Made by a program: the position numbers and the translations under genes. A DNA stretch of 64,000 bases from Asterias rubens (Eukaryota > Echinodermata > Asteroidea > Forcipulatida > Asteriidae), in assembly GCF_902459465.1 (NCBI RefSeq), contig NC_047063.1, forward strand, positions 18,131,685 to 18,195,684, read 5' to 3'. This document shows, one piece after another, positions 10,988 to 25,900 of this stretch (positions are counted from its first letter, which is position 1; each line of letters starts with the position of its first letter). Under the pieces are notes generated by a model that was not told the DNA's origin, did not search any database, and worked only from the letters and a program-made list of their open reading frames with translations.

Positions 10988-13900
10988 CTACACATAAGTT
11001 ATTGGAGAAAGAAGGACCCTCTACTAAAATGGATGGGTTCCAACAATAATAGAAAAAGAGATTTTTAATGAAACTTGTAGTTTTAAAGCAGGGAAATATT
11101 TGTTGTAGTTTTGAAGCATGATGTACTGTATACATACAAACCCGTCCAGCCTTATGCTTAAATAGCCTTTTGTAATGTAGCCCACCAGGCTTGTAAACTG
11201 TTCATTTTAGTTGTTGTCCACCAAAAGTTTTAGTAGCCCAATTTTTTTACATATTGTCATAAAAATACATGTATCTTCTGATGTGTTAATGGTAGTGATC
11301 AAAATTGAATGGTCTAATGAAGTTATATTGACTATATTCACAAATTAACTAACACAAATAACAATTGCTATATTAGTCACATGTATTTATACAAAATGAT
11401 GAAATTGAGCTTTTTAAAGTAGCAAGTTGCACATTTTTCAGTTGCCCACATGGCAACTTGGAAAGTGTTGTTTTACAGGCCCACTTTTAGGCCTTGAACT
11501 TCTCTCTTGAACGGGCACAGCAATTTCCCTCTAATAAGGGGCACCCCTATGAAGATAAAGTTTGTAAATTGAAACCTTGCAGAGGGCACCATGGCAATTG
11601 CCGTATAGGTGCCATGGGTTATTTTGGGGCCTGCACTTTAAAACAGTAGTTTTTACTTGACAATACATGCTAGGCTAGTGTTGAGGAAAAGACCTGCCCT
11701 TTAATAATCAAGTGCTTTCTATTTGAACATGTCTGATTTCCTCATAAAGAATTTCCTGCCAACAAAAACAAAACTTGTTTGTTTTGAAGAAGTCCATTTC
11801 CCCTCAACGGTTTATTCCATAGCAATGACATTAACATTTTCATGATAGTTTTGATTTATTCAAAGTAAAATAAGCAGGCTAGTTTTATTGCGTATTTCTA
11901 CATTATTGATTTAAACAACTGAATGGTTCCAAAAACCAAAGGATTATTTTGTCATTAAAAGAGCTAGATAACCACTTTATTTTTGTATTTAAAAACACAA
12001 GTAATACCAAATAAAGACAAGTTGATGTCTTGACTATGTTTTAGTAAACCTGGTTCTCGGTTTAAAGTATAGCGTCCTCTTTGAAGCTTATACACAGGAT
12101 ACACAAGTATCCAACATAAGATTTTAACTGAACATGCGTCTGCAATAAAGTACATTAATATTATTTGGATCATATTCACTGCTCGACACTGACAGACAAA
12201 GCAGTAAAAGAATACCCCTTTTAAAGGTAGGGTCTTACTTTGGTCATGAACTCGAGTCCTCAAAAAGAAATTGTTTATTTATTATCTAAAAGCCTACTTG
12301 TACTTGTTAGGCCTACAATTTACAAAGATGGTAATGGTCGTATACATGCCTTCTATTGATTAGAAATCAATCAAAGTATGTCGAAAAATTTGTAACGCCA
12401 AAGATTGCCTGCAATTGACTTTAATGCTGCCCTCGATACAGTCATAGATGCAGTATTCTAACTAAGCGTGGATACATGTAGATTCAATGTTCTTGATTAA
12501 AATACCAGTGCAGTGGCAGGTTTACTTTTTAGCAGTTTTCTTTCAAGTACATGTACTATTTTGATATGAACTGCCCTATTACTATTTAACTAAAACTTTC
12601 AAAGAGACACAGCTGGCTTTTAATTTTTGATAATTTTGCCTGTAAAATAGTGCTCAATGGACCTTATTTAATATTAAATTAATAAGCCCTGGTTAATTTC
12701 ATATTCAAAGCTCAAGTTTTAAAGACAACAAACTCAAAAGGCATGAAAGTAGATGATTCGAACTGCCTCTAGCTGCCGGGCAACCCTCGGTAGTCTAGTT
12801 GTGGTAAGACACTGCTCTGGAATTGCAAGGGTCGTGGGTTCGAATCCCACCTGAGTAACATGCCTGTGATATTTTTTCACAGGACTCGGGAACGTGCTGA
12901 GTATACAGTGCTAACACAAATCGGTGTAGGGAAAAAGATTTTTTTTTTTTTTTTGAACATCTCTTTGTTGTCAGGGCTGACACTTCATGGAGGCAACAAA
13001 GGCAACTGCCTAAATTGCCCCTGCAGGTCACTGCCTTGGTGCCCTTCAAATTCTCCACCAGTAGAAATTAACAATGTCCTCAGTCATAGGGTGCCCTTTA
13101 CTATGCCTTGGTGCCCTTGCCCTTTCAAAAACGAAGCAAACAGGCCTGTGTTTATGGTGTGAGTATGGTATATTGAGCAAGAATAGTTATTTGACAAATA
13201 TGTAAACTCCTTCATGTTAAATTCATAGACCTTCTCGCGATTCTAGCCTGGTCGATTTTGCTGAATTGCCAAATTCCAAAACAAAGGCACTGCGTGGAGG
13301 AAGATTTAGCCCCTCTTTCCGTCCCACTATACAATAGAATGCCTTTTGGCCAACCAGCAAAATTAGCCAGGTGGATTGTTGATAGGCCTAAGGCTATGTT
13401 TCAACAACAATTCCAACCCAAACATTAAAAAGGAAATGAAGAAACCCAATAACTTATTAATCTAGTCTCTAAGAACAATTTGTTCCAATGAACATGAGTT
13501 TTGCTATGGGATTAAATTCATTCCTCTTAATGATGTTAACGTAGGAATAACTTTGCATTGAATCATTGTGTTGAATTGTGAATACAAATTTTTGGAAGTG
13601 GCAGAATCTATACGGAAAAGGTATTGAAAGAATCCAGATTCCAGAGGGCAGATCTGGAAAAGAATCCAGATCCCTGAAAAGAATCTGGTTTTTTTTTGCA
13701 CAGTGAGTTACTGATTGATACTTCTGTTATTTGTAAGAAAACACAATAATTTTTAAAGTAAGGCTTAGGCAATCCTAAGCGGTGAGCAAAGACTAAAGAT
13801 GGGGTCTGTATTTAATTATTGTTCAACAAGAGTTGAAACTTGAATTGAAGTTGAGTAAATTCAATTGTGTTAAAAAATTAAGTTGGTCATGGTTGGAGTT

Positions 13901-16900
13901 TTCTCCTCAAAATTCAGCCACAAAATAATTGACGAATACCCAACTATATACCTCAACATCTCATCATACAAGAACAATTGTTATCATTTCCACAAAACCA
14001 AGAATTATAATGATTTTTCTTACCATGTTTAGACTTCCTTACAATGCGGAAACGCCCTGCACTAGAGTTTGCATGCACGTCAGTAGGCAATAATTGGACC
14101 ACACTGGTACCCAAGCCAGCAGTGAGCGGCTTAGCAGTATCAAGGTAACGGAGCCAGTCTAAAAAGTTGGAGAACCAGTGCGGCGGACAGACAATAGCGC
14201 CACCACGAGGCCGGAAATACACCTGTTGGTCTACGTGTGTGGAATACATCCATAGAGCTATATAAAAGTACAGCTCTATGAATACATCTCAAAATCGGGG
14301 GGGGGGGGGGGGGGGGTCTGCTTCCCCCCTTCTTCTTCTTCTTCTTCTTCTTCTTCAAAGCAGTGTTTGAGTGATAAGTGTCTGCTTTTTAATTAAACAT
14401 GATTACAAATTAATCTTGTTGGGAAAAAGAAACTGGTGTGAACTATTTTGTTTACCCCTGTGCCTCGAGAAAAAAAAACTCTTAAAATTTCTTGCTCCCG
14501 CAAAACTAGGAATTTCCAAACACTAACATTAAAAAGGCTTTGAAACTTAACACAAAAATACAAGCCCTGCATTCTCATGTGCATAGACGATACATCAGTT
14601 CATTGGTTTGGGTAATAATATTTGCTGAGACAGAAGACAAAAAATTTCCAGCTCACATAACCTGCTTGTTTGTTTGTGTTTAAAGTACTTTTTGTAGGAC
14701 AACAAAAACAATGTCCACAGATTTATTTGAAGATAATGATAGTAGAAAGCTTCCCTAAAAATATTACCTGCTGAGGTGCTGTAGTTTTTGAGAAATGAGT
14801 AAAGCAATGTCATGACATTGTTTTACTCATTGTTCAAAAACTACAGCACTTCAGCAACTAATATTTAAAGGTACGCTTTCTACTATCATTATCTTCAAAA
14901 GGTTTAAGTTTAATGTAAATTAAACATTGTGTTTTGTGTTACAAACAGTACCCAAATCCTTTAAGAAAAACGATCAAAAACTTTGGTAGACTTTTGTGTT
15001 TCTTTCTTAATTCACATGATGGTTTGCTTATCAAAACTGCATTTGCATAAAAAGTTGTGCAAAATATAGTTAAGATTCAAACATAGGTTAGAAAATAGTC
15101 ACAGATTCGATATTTTGTCTCCACGATATGTCAGTCATCATTATTGTACCTGAATGCGTGGGTTTTCCCATACTCTGTGGGTGTTTTCCTCCCACTACAA
15201 ATAAAACTTCCTATTAATTGTATTTCCATTATCCCACCCGTCCGTATTCCCTCCCTTGTCTGTGACTACATCTTGTCAGTTTCATAAAGCTTGTTAGTAT
15301 TAAAACTTGCCAAGCACAGACAAATATCGCTTACGCACTCCTTTTTTGCTTAGCAAAGAAATTTGCCAAGCAGTACCCTATTTTATAAAATTGGGCCAGG
15401 CATGTGATTTTCATAATATTTATGTCCGCCTGTCTACGGTACGCGCCATAGACCTTATCGCAAATACCAATGCGCAAGCGCAGACTGTTGAATGAGGTGC
15501 ATTGTGGGATATATATGGATCAAATTTTGATACCAGCAAGACCACAATGCACCCAATTCCAAGCTTTACGCGCGCGCCCCGATATTTGCGAAAGGTCTAT
15601 GAAAATTATGTAGTGCGCCCTCTTGTGAAAGATAATGCCACCTTTCCAGCGGGAGCACCGTCAGACAAGAAAAGGAGACGAAGCCGAATCCAAAGCCGAA
15701 GCCGTGGTTTCGAGCAAAATACGAGTAATGCATAGACATACAATGAATAAATTGGAAGTCAAACAGAAACCTTACTAAACATTTTATTTTTATGAGAAAA
15801 GAATAGGATATAATTATTATATCCGAATTGAAACAGTTCGTTTTCAGGGACAAAAATAAACACAAAACTCAGAAAAATTGTGATGCTTTTCTATTGCCAT
15901 CTAACGATATTTTTAAGATAAAAAAAAACTGCACTTCTGTAATCTTGTTCAAAATGTGTATAAAAGAGAACAGATGGAGAGTAGACACGACCCCTTTTTG
16001 AGTTGGGTAGTTTTAGAGAAAGGGGTAACTTTTTAACGGGCTTTTTAACACAGACAAATGAATCTGAAAAAAAACCTCAGGCATATGAGCCTTTCTAGGG
16101 CTTCTGAAAGCACACAACTGCTGTGCAGCAAGGGTTTCCCCCAATTATTTTCAGCAACTATGACCAACTGAGCCAAAACTGTCATTACAAAAAATTACAT
16201 GTAATGTTTATGCAAGTTGTTAACACCAAGTGAAGATATTGGTCTTTGACAATTCAAAAAGTCCACAATTCAAAAAGTACACACTGCCCTTAGAATTAAG
16301 TCTCAATAAAAGGTGACAATTGTGGGAGTTTGAGTGTTTCTGTCAGCCCCAAGGCGAGATACTTCAGTCAACTTATAGAAAGTTAATGTCCACCGGCCAG
16401 GGGAAGAAGGACACAAATGTTGAGACGTTTCACTGACTTGGTTCTGTCTGCCGATCGGAATGCTGCAGCCCGTTACACTGGACTAGGTTTTGTTGGTCCT
16501 CTTTTGTAGATCAGTTTGTTCACCACTGTCCTGTTACCAGTTAAAGCCATTGTATCCTTTTGGTAAACAGTATTGCCCAAGGCCCACACTTCGTGTATCA
16601 CAACTTTTATATCAAAAAACAAACCTCTGAAAATTTAGGCTCAATCGGTCATCGGAGTCGGGAGAAAATAACGGGGAAACCCACCCTTGTATCCGCGCGT
16701 TTCGCCGTGTCATGACATGATTGTGTTTAAAATAAATCCGTAATTCTCGCTTTCGAGAATTGATATTGTTTTACTGTTTTCTCAAAAACTAAAGTAGTTC
16801 ATGGAATAATATTTCAAGAGAAGTCTTTCCCCACTACCTTCTGTAAACCCTGTAAGTTATTTGTAAATCTGTGAACTTTTTTTTCTGTACCGAAAGTGTA

Positions 16901-19900
16901 TAATGGCTTTAACCCGTAACGTCCTTCGACATACCGGCTTTTTTCTATAGTTTGTCCTTCGGTGGTAAAGTTTTGACAACTCTTAAATTGTGTTTTTTCT
17001 TTCTGATTTATCGGGTCTGGATCGTCGTTTCTTTCATTGTTAGTCTAGTGAGATGTCTCTTTGGCAACAATACCTTTGGTATTGCAAGTATGATTTTGCA
17101 ATACCAAGGATAATAGTTTGGTAACCTATAGTCTGGGATGTTACGTATAACTGTTGTTGTGGAAGACTCGATTTTTTTCCAGAGTCGTAATTTCTTTCCA
17201 GAAACGTCACAGGAAAATATATATTTGCTGTTGGTAGAACAGATTATAGAAGGTATCAACTGCATTCTCTGGTAAAATTTATACGAGATGCCTAGGGTTC
17301 ATAAAAACACACGATTGTCCTATATAATACGAATCACCCATCTGCTTTTGTCACTTTCTCTCCTCGTTTACAAAATGGTAATTACATAGAAACGTGAATG
17401 GTACACTCGAGAGAAGAGAAGAAAATGAGAACAAACAAAAATCAAAACTATCAACTATATTTCACAAATCATAACTAATACTTATGTGTCATGGATATGA
17501 CTTAAAGGAACACGTTGCCCTGGATCGGTCGAGTTGGTCTTTGAAAAGCGTTTGTAACCGTTTGTTATAAAATGCATATGGTTAGAAAGATGTTTTAAAA
17601 GTAGAATACAATGATCCACACACATTTGCCTCGAAATTGCGTGGTTTTCCTTTTACTTTGCGTACTAACACGGTCGGCCATTTATGGGAGTCAAAAATTT
17701 GACTCCCATAAATGGCCGACCGTGTTTGTCGACGAGGTAAAAGGAAAACCACGCAATTTCGAGTGATACTTGTGTGGATCATTAGATTCTACTTTTAAAA
17801 TATATTTCTAATCATATGCTATTTATAACAAATGAATACAAACGCTTTTCAAAGACCAACTCGACCGATCCAAGGCAACGTGTTCCTTTAATTGGCAAGG
17901 CATAGTTATGACTTGTGCTAGTTCATACTCGTATGAGAAACAAAGATATATAATTATGAGTAATACTAATTGCTAACACATAATTATGAGAGGGTCCACT
18001 GACCTCCATAGCTTTTATGTTGCCTGTCAATGATGCTACCCCTGGCGACATGTTGCCACTCTCAAACATGAGGCACTTAGAGGCGTTCTTAAAGAAACAC
18101 AAAGAGGATATTAAAGGAATGTGAGTTATGCAACGAAAACGAACACACAATGACCAGAGAGAATGTTTCTTTCCCTGTCGACATCGCTGCAAAACATGGC
18201 TAATTAACAGCATCATGTCAGACACGGCTTCAGTCTGAGAGTTTGTTTGTCTGGATGATTGCTTGTTTGTTTTCTACCTTCAACCAGCTAGTAGTTAAAC
18301 ACTGTATTCTTTTTTTTCTTCTCAGAACTGAGAAGTCTCCCGAATTCCGAAAGGTCTATACTCCGGTGTAGTAGAGTGACGTTATCAAACGAACATACCT
18401 GGCAAGTATATATACATACATGGTGTTTACCGCAAACCAAATTACGAATAATGTTTAGATGATCTTCCCGCCAAGGGAACTCGGGAAACTCGGTAAACTC
18501 CCAAAAGGATGTAATCAAAATTTACACCAGTGTTAAAAACAACACCAATGAAGTAAGTGTTATTGTAACAACTTTTGATGTAAATGTTGAGTCTTCTTAG
18601 TATTCATTACAACACCAATGGGTAATTTGAACACCCATTTTTTTCCCCATATTAACAGCCGTGCAAGTTTTTAGACGCCCCCTTTCTTGAGTACAAAATC
18701 ACAAAGTGCAATCTCCATGCACAATGTTTACGTTTTTCTCCATTAATTGACTTTGATGTGTACCAATCGCGTGTGCAGGAAGACCATGTTCTTGCCTCTT
18801 TTGTATTTTTAGCATAAAACCTTACTTCGTAACGAGCAATGGGGAGTTGTTGATGGTATAAAACATTGTGAGAAACGGCTCCCTCTGAAGTAGTTTTCGA
18901 GAAAGAAGTAATTTTCCACGAATTTGATTTCGAGACCTCAGATTTAGAATTTGAGGTCAAGCAATCAAGCATCTGAAAGCACACAACTTCGTGTGATAAG
19001 GGTGTTTTTTTCTTTCATTCATATCTTGCAATTTCGGCGACCGATTGAGCTCAAATTTTCACAGGTTTGATATATTATGCATATGTTGAGATACACCAAG
19101 TGAGAAGACTGATCTTTGACATGTACCAATAGTGTTCAGTGTCTTTAACATAAAAGGGTGATGCCAAAATATATTTTTCATGGTGTGACATACCCTGACT
19201 GTATGCCAACATTCCACGCTTCTATCATCCGATTAAAGGCACAAATCCCCCAAAATGTCCTCCTACCTGGCCCGCTATAATTTGGGAGATATTTTTTACA
19301 ATGAGCTGACGATAAAATTGATAGCTGTCACCTCACTGAGAGATCTCTATGCTACGAGCAATGACAACCACCTGGGGGAATGTGAGCATGTTTAAATTAG
19401 GATATTCCAAGCCATTACCGGTCACTTGATTGCACCCCCTAGCGGGCACTGTTTGCCTTATGTCCCCTAAATGACCCGTGATGATACGTCTTTAAGAAGG
19501 ACCCACGCCGTGCCTTCATCACCCCGCAGACAGAACCACTAATCCCCACATGCCTAAAGCTCTCCACCAAAACAACATTTACTTTGGTCAGCTCTTTGGG
19601 GACAATAGGAAAGAGACATACTCTCCAAGGAATGCCCCTATCAGGACAAAAGCCTAGCAGATGTTACAAAACACCAAGAGATACAAACAGTTTTTTTGCT
19701 CATCACGCCGGAACGAATTCTTTTCTCTTTTATTTTTGTATTTTGTTCAAACCGAAATCCGAGAGACGCCTGTAATCTTATTTAGCAGCCACTGTTGCGA
19801 GAACACTGGTGTGTGCACCCAAACTGTCGAGGGATGTTGTTGTTTTTCCCCAAAAGTTAGTGACAATCCAACGAAATGGTCGGTAGTGGGGGGGGGGGGT

Positions 19901-22900
19901 GATGGGTGAGGTCAATGCTCCCAGCTATTGTGACTTTTAAAAACAGAAAGTTCCCCTGGGAGCTGGTGCGTTATTGTGGTATCGTGCTCGGCTAAATAAA
20001 TAGAGAAACACGGAGCTCTGGAAGTGCCATCTGACATGTTGAGATACTGAGATACTGAGATAATTAATTTACAGTAGGATTACATGATGATTACACGATT
20101 ACATGATGAACGTTCTCAGGACATGTATTTCATCTATCTAAGGATGTCGACATCATAAAAGCAAGGAGTCAACTTCCATAGATAATTCATAAATATGCTT
20201 TGAAGACGAAATGTTACTTTCAAGATGCCGTCATCCCAAGGCAAATCATCTCAGGGTGTCATCATCCTGAGCAGTTATCCAAATATCTAAACAAGTTTAA
20301 TGTCTCTTCCAGAGCAACGTAGATGTGCAAAAGTGGGCGTTGTACTCGCAAAAAGACACGCACGACTAGAATGATTTTTTTCTATCAGCATTCACGGATC
20401 AACTGTTCCATGCAAAAGTGGTGACTTCTGCCTACACACAATGAAATAATTTAAAACAACATTGGCAAGTAGGCAACAAAGACCGAACAAACGGCGTTCG
20501 TGCTGCTGAAACTAGGTTAGCAGTGACGTCACGGATTCCTCTCACCAAAATCCAAAATCTGGCGACTGTGTGAGAGTTGTGCCAGCGTCAGTCACAGCCG
20601 TGCCCAACCGCAGAGCAGCAGGGTCTGTGCTGATGCTAGCGATACCCAGGCCTGAAAACTGAAGTCACGGTCGCGAGCTGGAGAAGTTTCTTGGTATTTC
20701 TTGTGGATGTAGTGAGCCCACATGTCCTGATCCATTACTTCTGAGATTTTGCTTCTTACTTGCTTGGAGCTCATCCAGTCTAGTCTGCCGCAGCAGACAA
20801 ACTAAATACCTACCATTTACACGAATTCACCCTGTGGATATTATCCACCCAATTAGCTCCGGACATAAGCTTTGAATAGACTGAGGAAACCCTGCTGTAG
20901 GGAGGAGCTTCGCCAAGCCAGCAGACTCCCCGGAAAAAACAGGGATTCACTTCAAATTTCACACCTTACAAAAACAACCCGGAGATATTACAAAAAGAGA
21001 AACGGGTCCTTGAGAATATTTCCAGCCTAGCCTCTCGCTCGTCGACAAGATTTTGAAGCAAAATTTGGAGAGGTGATTTCGCTCAGAGTGCACACTCACT
21101 TGAAGACTACAGGTAAGATATACAATTCAGATTATGTCAAGTTGATAAAAGTTGCGCCATCTAGCGCGACCAACAGTTTTTGTTGTTGAAAATGATGCTG
21201 TTTGTCTGTGCCATTCCGTCCATGGATAAATTGAGACCCTCTCATGATCTCCTCGATCGATGACGCCTTATCGTGCAATAATGTTGTGACGTGTCGTGTT
21301 GCTCGGTTTTCCTGGTTCGAGTCCTGGTTCTGGCACTTATGGTGGTCCGGTCCTTGAGTGAGATACTTTACTTGTTGCTTTGACATTCGGATGGGACAGT
21401 GTATGGCCTACGAAAAAGTGAATTTTAATTTATTTGAATAATAGCACTTGGTAGTGCACGTTGAAGACAATGGACACTATTGGTAATTGTCCAAGACCAG
21501 TCTTCTCACTCGGTGTATCTCGACATATGCATAAATCAACAAGCCTGTGAAAATTTGATCTCAGTATTGGTCGTCGAAGTTGCGAGATAATAATGAAAGA
21601 AAAAAACACTTTTGTCACACGAAGTTGTGTGCTTTCATATGCTTGATTTCGAGACCTCAAATTCTAAATCTGAGGTTTCGAAATCAAATTCGTGGAAAAC
21701 TACTTCTTTCTCGAAAACTACGTTACTTCAGAGGGAGTCGTTTCTCAGAATGTTTAATTATACTTACTGGTTCACCGAGTAAGGTTTTATGCAAACAATT
21801 ATATTAAGTAATTATCAGTAGTGTCCACTACTTTTAAAAGGTTGTAATGGCTCACGATGATGAACAAATCGTCTAATTTTGCTAATGGTCTCCCATAATC
21901 ACCCACGTCAAACATTCCACACACAGGAGGTAGTGGGACTGGCCCTAATTATGAGTATCCGAATCACAGACTTGACAAGTTGAAAGAAGTCACCCTTAAA
22001 ACTTTGCAATTGAATTGAATGAATGTGACAACTCGCAGGCATTTGCATCCGACATTTTGTTTCCAGTGAATCAACGTTTCCGTTGTTGTCCCTCTTCACT
22101 TCAGTGAAAAAAAAACCATAATCGGACATGTGCAGGGAAGATGATAATGCATAGAGTTACCTTAAAATAACCTTAACATTAAAGGCAGTGGACACTATTG
22201 GTAATTACTTAAAATAGTTATTATCATAAAACCTTACTTGGTGACGAGTAATGGGGAGAGGTTAGTAGTATAAAACATTGTGAGAAACGGCTTCCTCTGA
22301 AGTGGAGTAGTTTTCGAGAAAGAAGTAATTTTCCACGAATTTGATTTCGAGACCTCAAGTTTAGAATTTTGAGGTCCCGAAATCAAGCATCTGAAAGCAC
22401 ACATATTCGTGTGATAAGGGTGTTTTTTCTTTCATAGTTATCTCGCAACTACGACGACCAATCATGCTCAAATTTTCACAGGTTTGTTATTTCATGCATA
22501 TGTTGAGATACAGCATGTGAGAAGACTGGTCTTTGACAATTACCAATAGTGTCCGTCTTTGTGGTGTTGTTCTGTCTGAGTTTGACTTGCTCTATGGTTT
22601 GACAGAGGGGATGGGTGGAGAAATAATCCATTCTGAGCTTTTCTCCAGAAGACGATCAGAGCATACTGATCGAAACGTCGAGTTGAAACCTATATTTCTT
22701 TTCAGAACTACCCCCAACTCAATTAGTGATTATCATTACCTGGTGTTACCGCAAACCTTCAAAGTTTCAAATCCTATGTTCTGAACTTGTCAACATACGG
22801 TAATTTTTGCGGGTAGCACCATCTTCTTTGAGTGTTGTTGGTTCTGAGAAGAACCGCCATTGGTGATGACAACTCAACGTTTTGATCAGTGCTCCGATCG

Positions 22901-25900
22901 TCTTCAGAAGACGGCCAGTCAGGTCGTCTACAGGAGAGCATACTGATCGAAACGGATTAATGACATAATTTTGTGAATTGTTCACTTTGAAGAAACAATA
23001 CACTTCAAACGGAAACACGTCCTAGTAATAATCGACACTCACCATCTTAAAACTTGACAAGGCGGAAGGATACACTCGCACTAATGGAACTTGTTGATAC
23101 TTTATTTTATGCGATAAATTCCAATTCTTCCTGTGCCTTTCCTTTTACCGGTTATCCGGCACTACAAAACAATAGGTGATAATTTGTCATAATGCAGTTG
23201 TCACTGTCAGTTTAGTCTTTAAATCAAGTCGGTAATTGTTAAGCGCGTTTTAGTTACGGGTACGGTACAGTATGGGTGTGTTAGTCTACCTACGACCGTT
23301 GCATGAACGATAATAGCATTGTGACTGTTGTATGAACGGCATAATGTGTGTTTGTAACAGGCAGCGCTAACGACTTCTCATCAAGTCTACTATCAGTTGC
23401 GCCGGTCTGGGCGTAAAGATGTGTGGAAGGAAAAAGGAAATTATGTTAGGCTGTCAATACACCCATAGACCGATCAAGCATGACATGTATTCGAGTTGGT
23501 TCTGTTGAAATTGGGATGCAGAAATACTTAACAGCGTTTTTGTAATCGTTCCAATCCAATACAAGAATAAACATCCTGGGAAATAATTGAGCTGGAAGTA
23601 TGGGGTGAGCAAAGTTTACATTGACACCCCCAAATTCCTTTATCCACTCCCATCAAGGTGTACATCAAAGTTTCGACACAGGACTTATTGCATGCACTTC
23701 AGCAGCCGATTTCACGAAACTTTACGCCGTGTGGCATAAGTTACTTTCGTGAAATTTGCTGCAGTACTTAGAAAAAAATAGCTAATTCAAACGCTTCCTG
23801 GGTCCGATTTTACCATCGTGCTAATGGATGTAGCATTGTGTACCCCTACCAAATACCCCACTGCTATTGTGTCTCCATCGAGTCCTTGAAATCTCAGGAG
23901 TTATTCGGATTCAGGGTGGGGTGGGGGGGGGGTTACTCTGTACAAGAGGAAAATAACACGGTGTTAGAGCATGGATGAAGGGTTAGAGTGGGGGGGGGGG
24001 GGGCACACCCACCATCAGTGCTACATATTGGACACGGTATAGATTACACAAAGAAAGAATTCATAGGTTGTCAATATTGCACCACTGAAATTGTATCGTG
24101 ATTAAGATTTGTATGCATGAGGACGTCAGTCTCCGTTGCGCTGCCACACAGTGTCGCAACGAGGATGTTGATGACGTCCCACCAGTCCTACGGATAAGTT
24201 AAGAGCACTCTTTATTTAGCTCCATGTGAAGTTGCCCCAAGATTTTTTCTTTCCCAAGGAGCTGCCCCTGAACAATAATTTATGAGTAATTATTTGTAGT
24301 CAGTGCATGGTTTGCTGTTTTCGCCACATCATGCGTCCAGCTCGGAAGAATTTCTCACTTCAATGGTGGTATCCGTGCAAACTTATTTTCCACCATCGAG
24401 TAAATGGGAGACTTTGGAACGCTAGGTGGCAGCAGACTTACCAGGTAAATAGTCATTGTTTACGTAGTTCTGAGCATGCACAAATTATCGAGAACAATGG
24501 ATTTTACCTGGTAAGTCTGCTCCCACCAAGCGTCCCAAAAGTCCGAGCGTATAGTCTTGTCAATGAAGGCTAGTTTAATTGAACATCTTTAGAAGGACAC
24601 ATTGTTTTAGCTCTGCATTAGATCATGCATGCTGTGGGCGAGCGTTCTGGTGCATCGAACGGCCTAGTTGCTGGTTCGAATGTAGTTCGAGTCCCGGTCG
24701 TGACACTTGTGTCCCTGTGTATGGGCAAGATACTAACTGCATTTGCTTCTCAACACACAGGAATAAATTGGTACCCGAGAAGAGACTTGAGGACAAGTCG
24801 TTTAATATTGTTGATAGCGGACCATCTGTTGTGAGACTGCTGGTTCCGATGGGACCGTTCACGAGAGAAGAAGTGGTCCAGCGCACTGGTGTTCTGATTA
24901 GCAGGGGTTCGAGTCCCAGTCATGACGAAGCAAGACACGTAACCGTTATTGCTTCTTACGTCGAATGGGACGTAAAGCCGTAGGTCCCGAGTGTTGCGTA
25001 ATGCATATAAAATAAGACACATTGCTTAGATAATCAGCGCTTAGCTTGGTAGGACTCGAACCCACAACCTTGCGATTGCAAGCCCTGCAGTCAAACCACT
25101 TTAAAAAGCATTTTCTCTGAATGGCATTTCCGATTGGATGTGAAATTTAAAAACACTCAGTCATTAAATTGTATGTGCTCCCCACTTGCGCTTTTTCAGT
25201 TGCCATTTCTTTGACTGCTTTCTCCCGTTCTCATCAGAAGGATCTCCATGAGTCTAGAGCTAAGAGATGGTGTATTGTGCTAAGGTGTAAGGACAGATTA
25301 GCAAATGTGACAGCTAGAATCCGTGAACGGCCAGTACACATCTTAAGCCGATAAAGTGAACAAGACTTAAATCTACTCTTTAGCTCTTAGTTTTCTTTGA
25401 GCATCCCGAAGGGGAGTCCGGTTTGATTGTATAGAATCCAATGCAAGTGTGGTGTTGCAGATTATTGACGTGGAATGACAGAGATTAATGTGTCGAGTTT
25501 CCTGTGATGCGAAGATGATGCAATCGTATAGATTATGGTTTTTGAATTCTCATTGAAATCAATGGATTTCATGCTCGTGACGTCCTTTTTGTAGAGTGTC
25601 CTCGGCTACATGTGGTGTGGTCGGTACCAGCTCCTCATCGAAAGACGTTGGACTGGGCTGACGTATGGCAAGAGAATGTCAAGCAGATACCATGTGGCCA
25701 TACAGTTCCAACACAAAGTTGTCCTTTGAAAAATATAACAAGCATTGGCAGCCATTTTGAATATTTTGAAAATTGCTCGTTGTTCTTTTTTTTTCTTCAA
25801 AAGATAAATCTACACGTTGGCCCTAATAGCAAAATCTTTCCCTTGCACACCCTGACTGCTCCAAATGCCATGTTATATCATCAGGCACATTCCCCCAAAT

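Noticed and set aside
14024..14222. reading this segment only as an ARPC4 5' UTR
   Set aside because: The open frame continues in phase into exons on both sides, so coding use is better supported; UTR use remains possible and is given as a finding.
24579..24983. 134-codon ORF
   Set aside because: It is composed of two tRNA-derived SINE copies.
25034..25104. tRNA-like sequence with GGGTTCGAGTCC box
   Set aside because: No complete cloverleaf or acceptor pairing could be drawn; it fits a SINE head.
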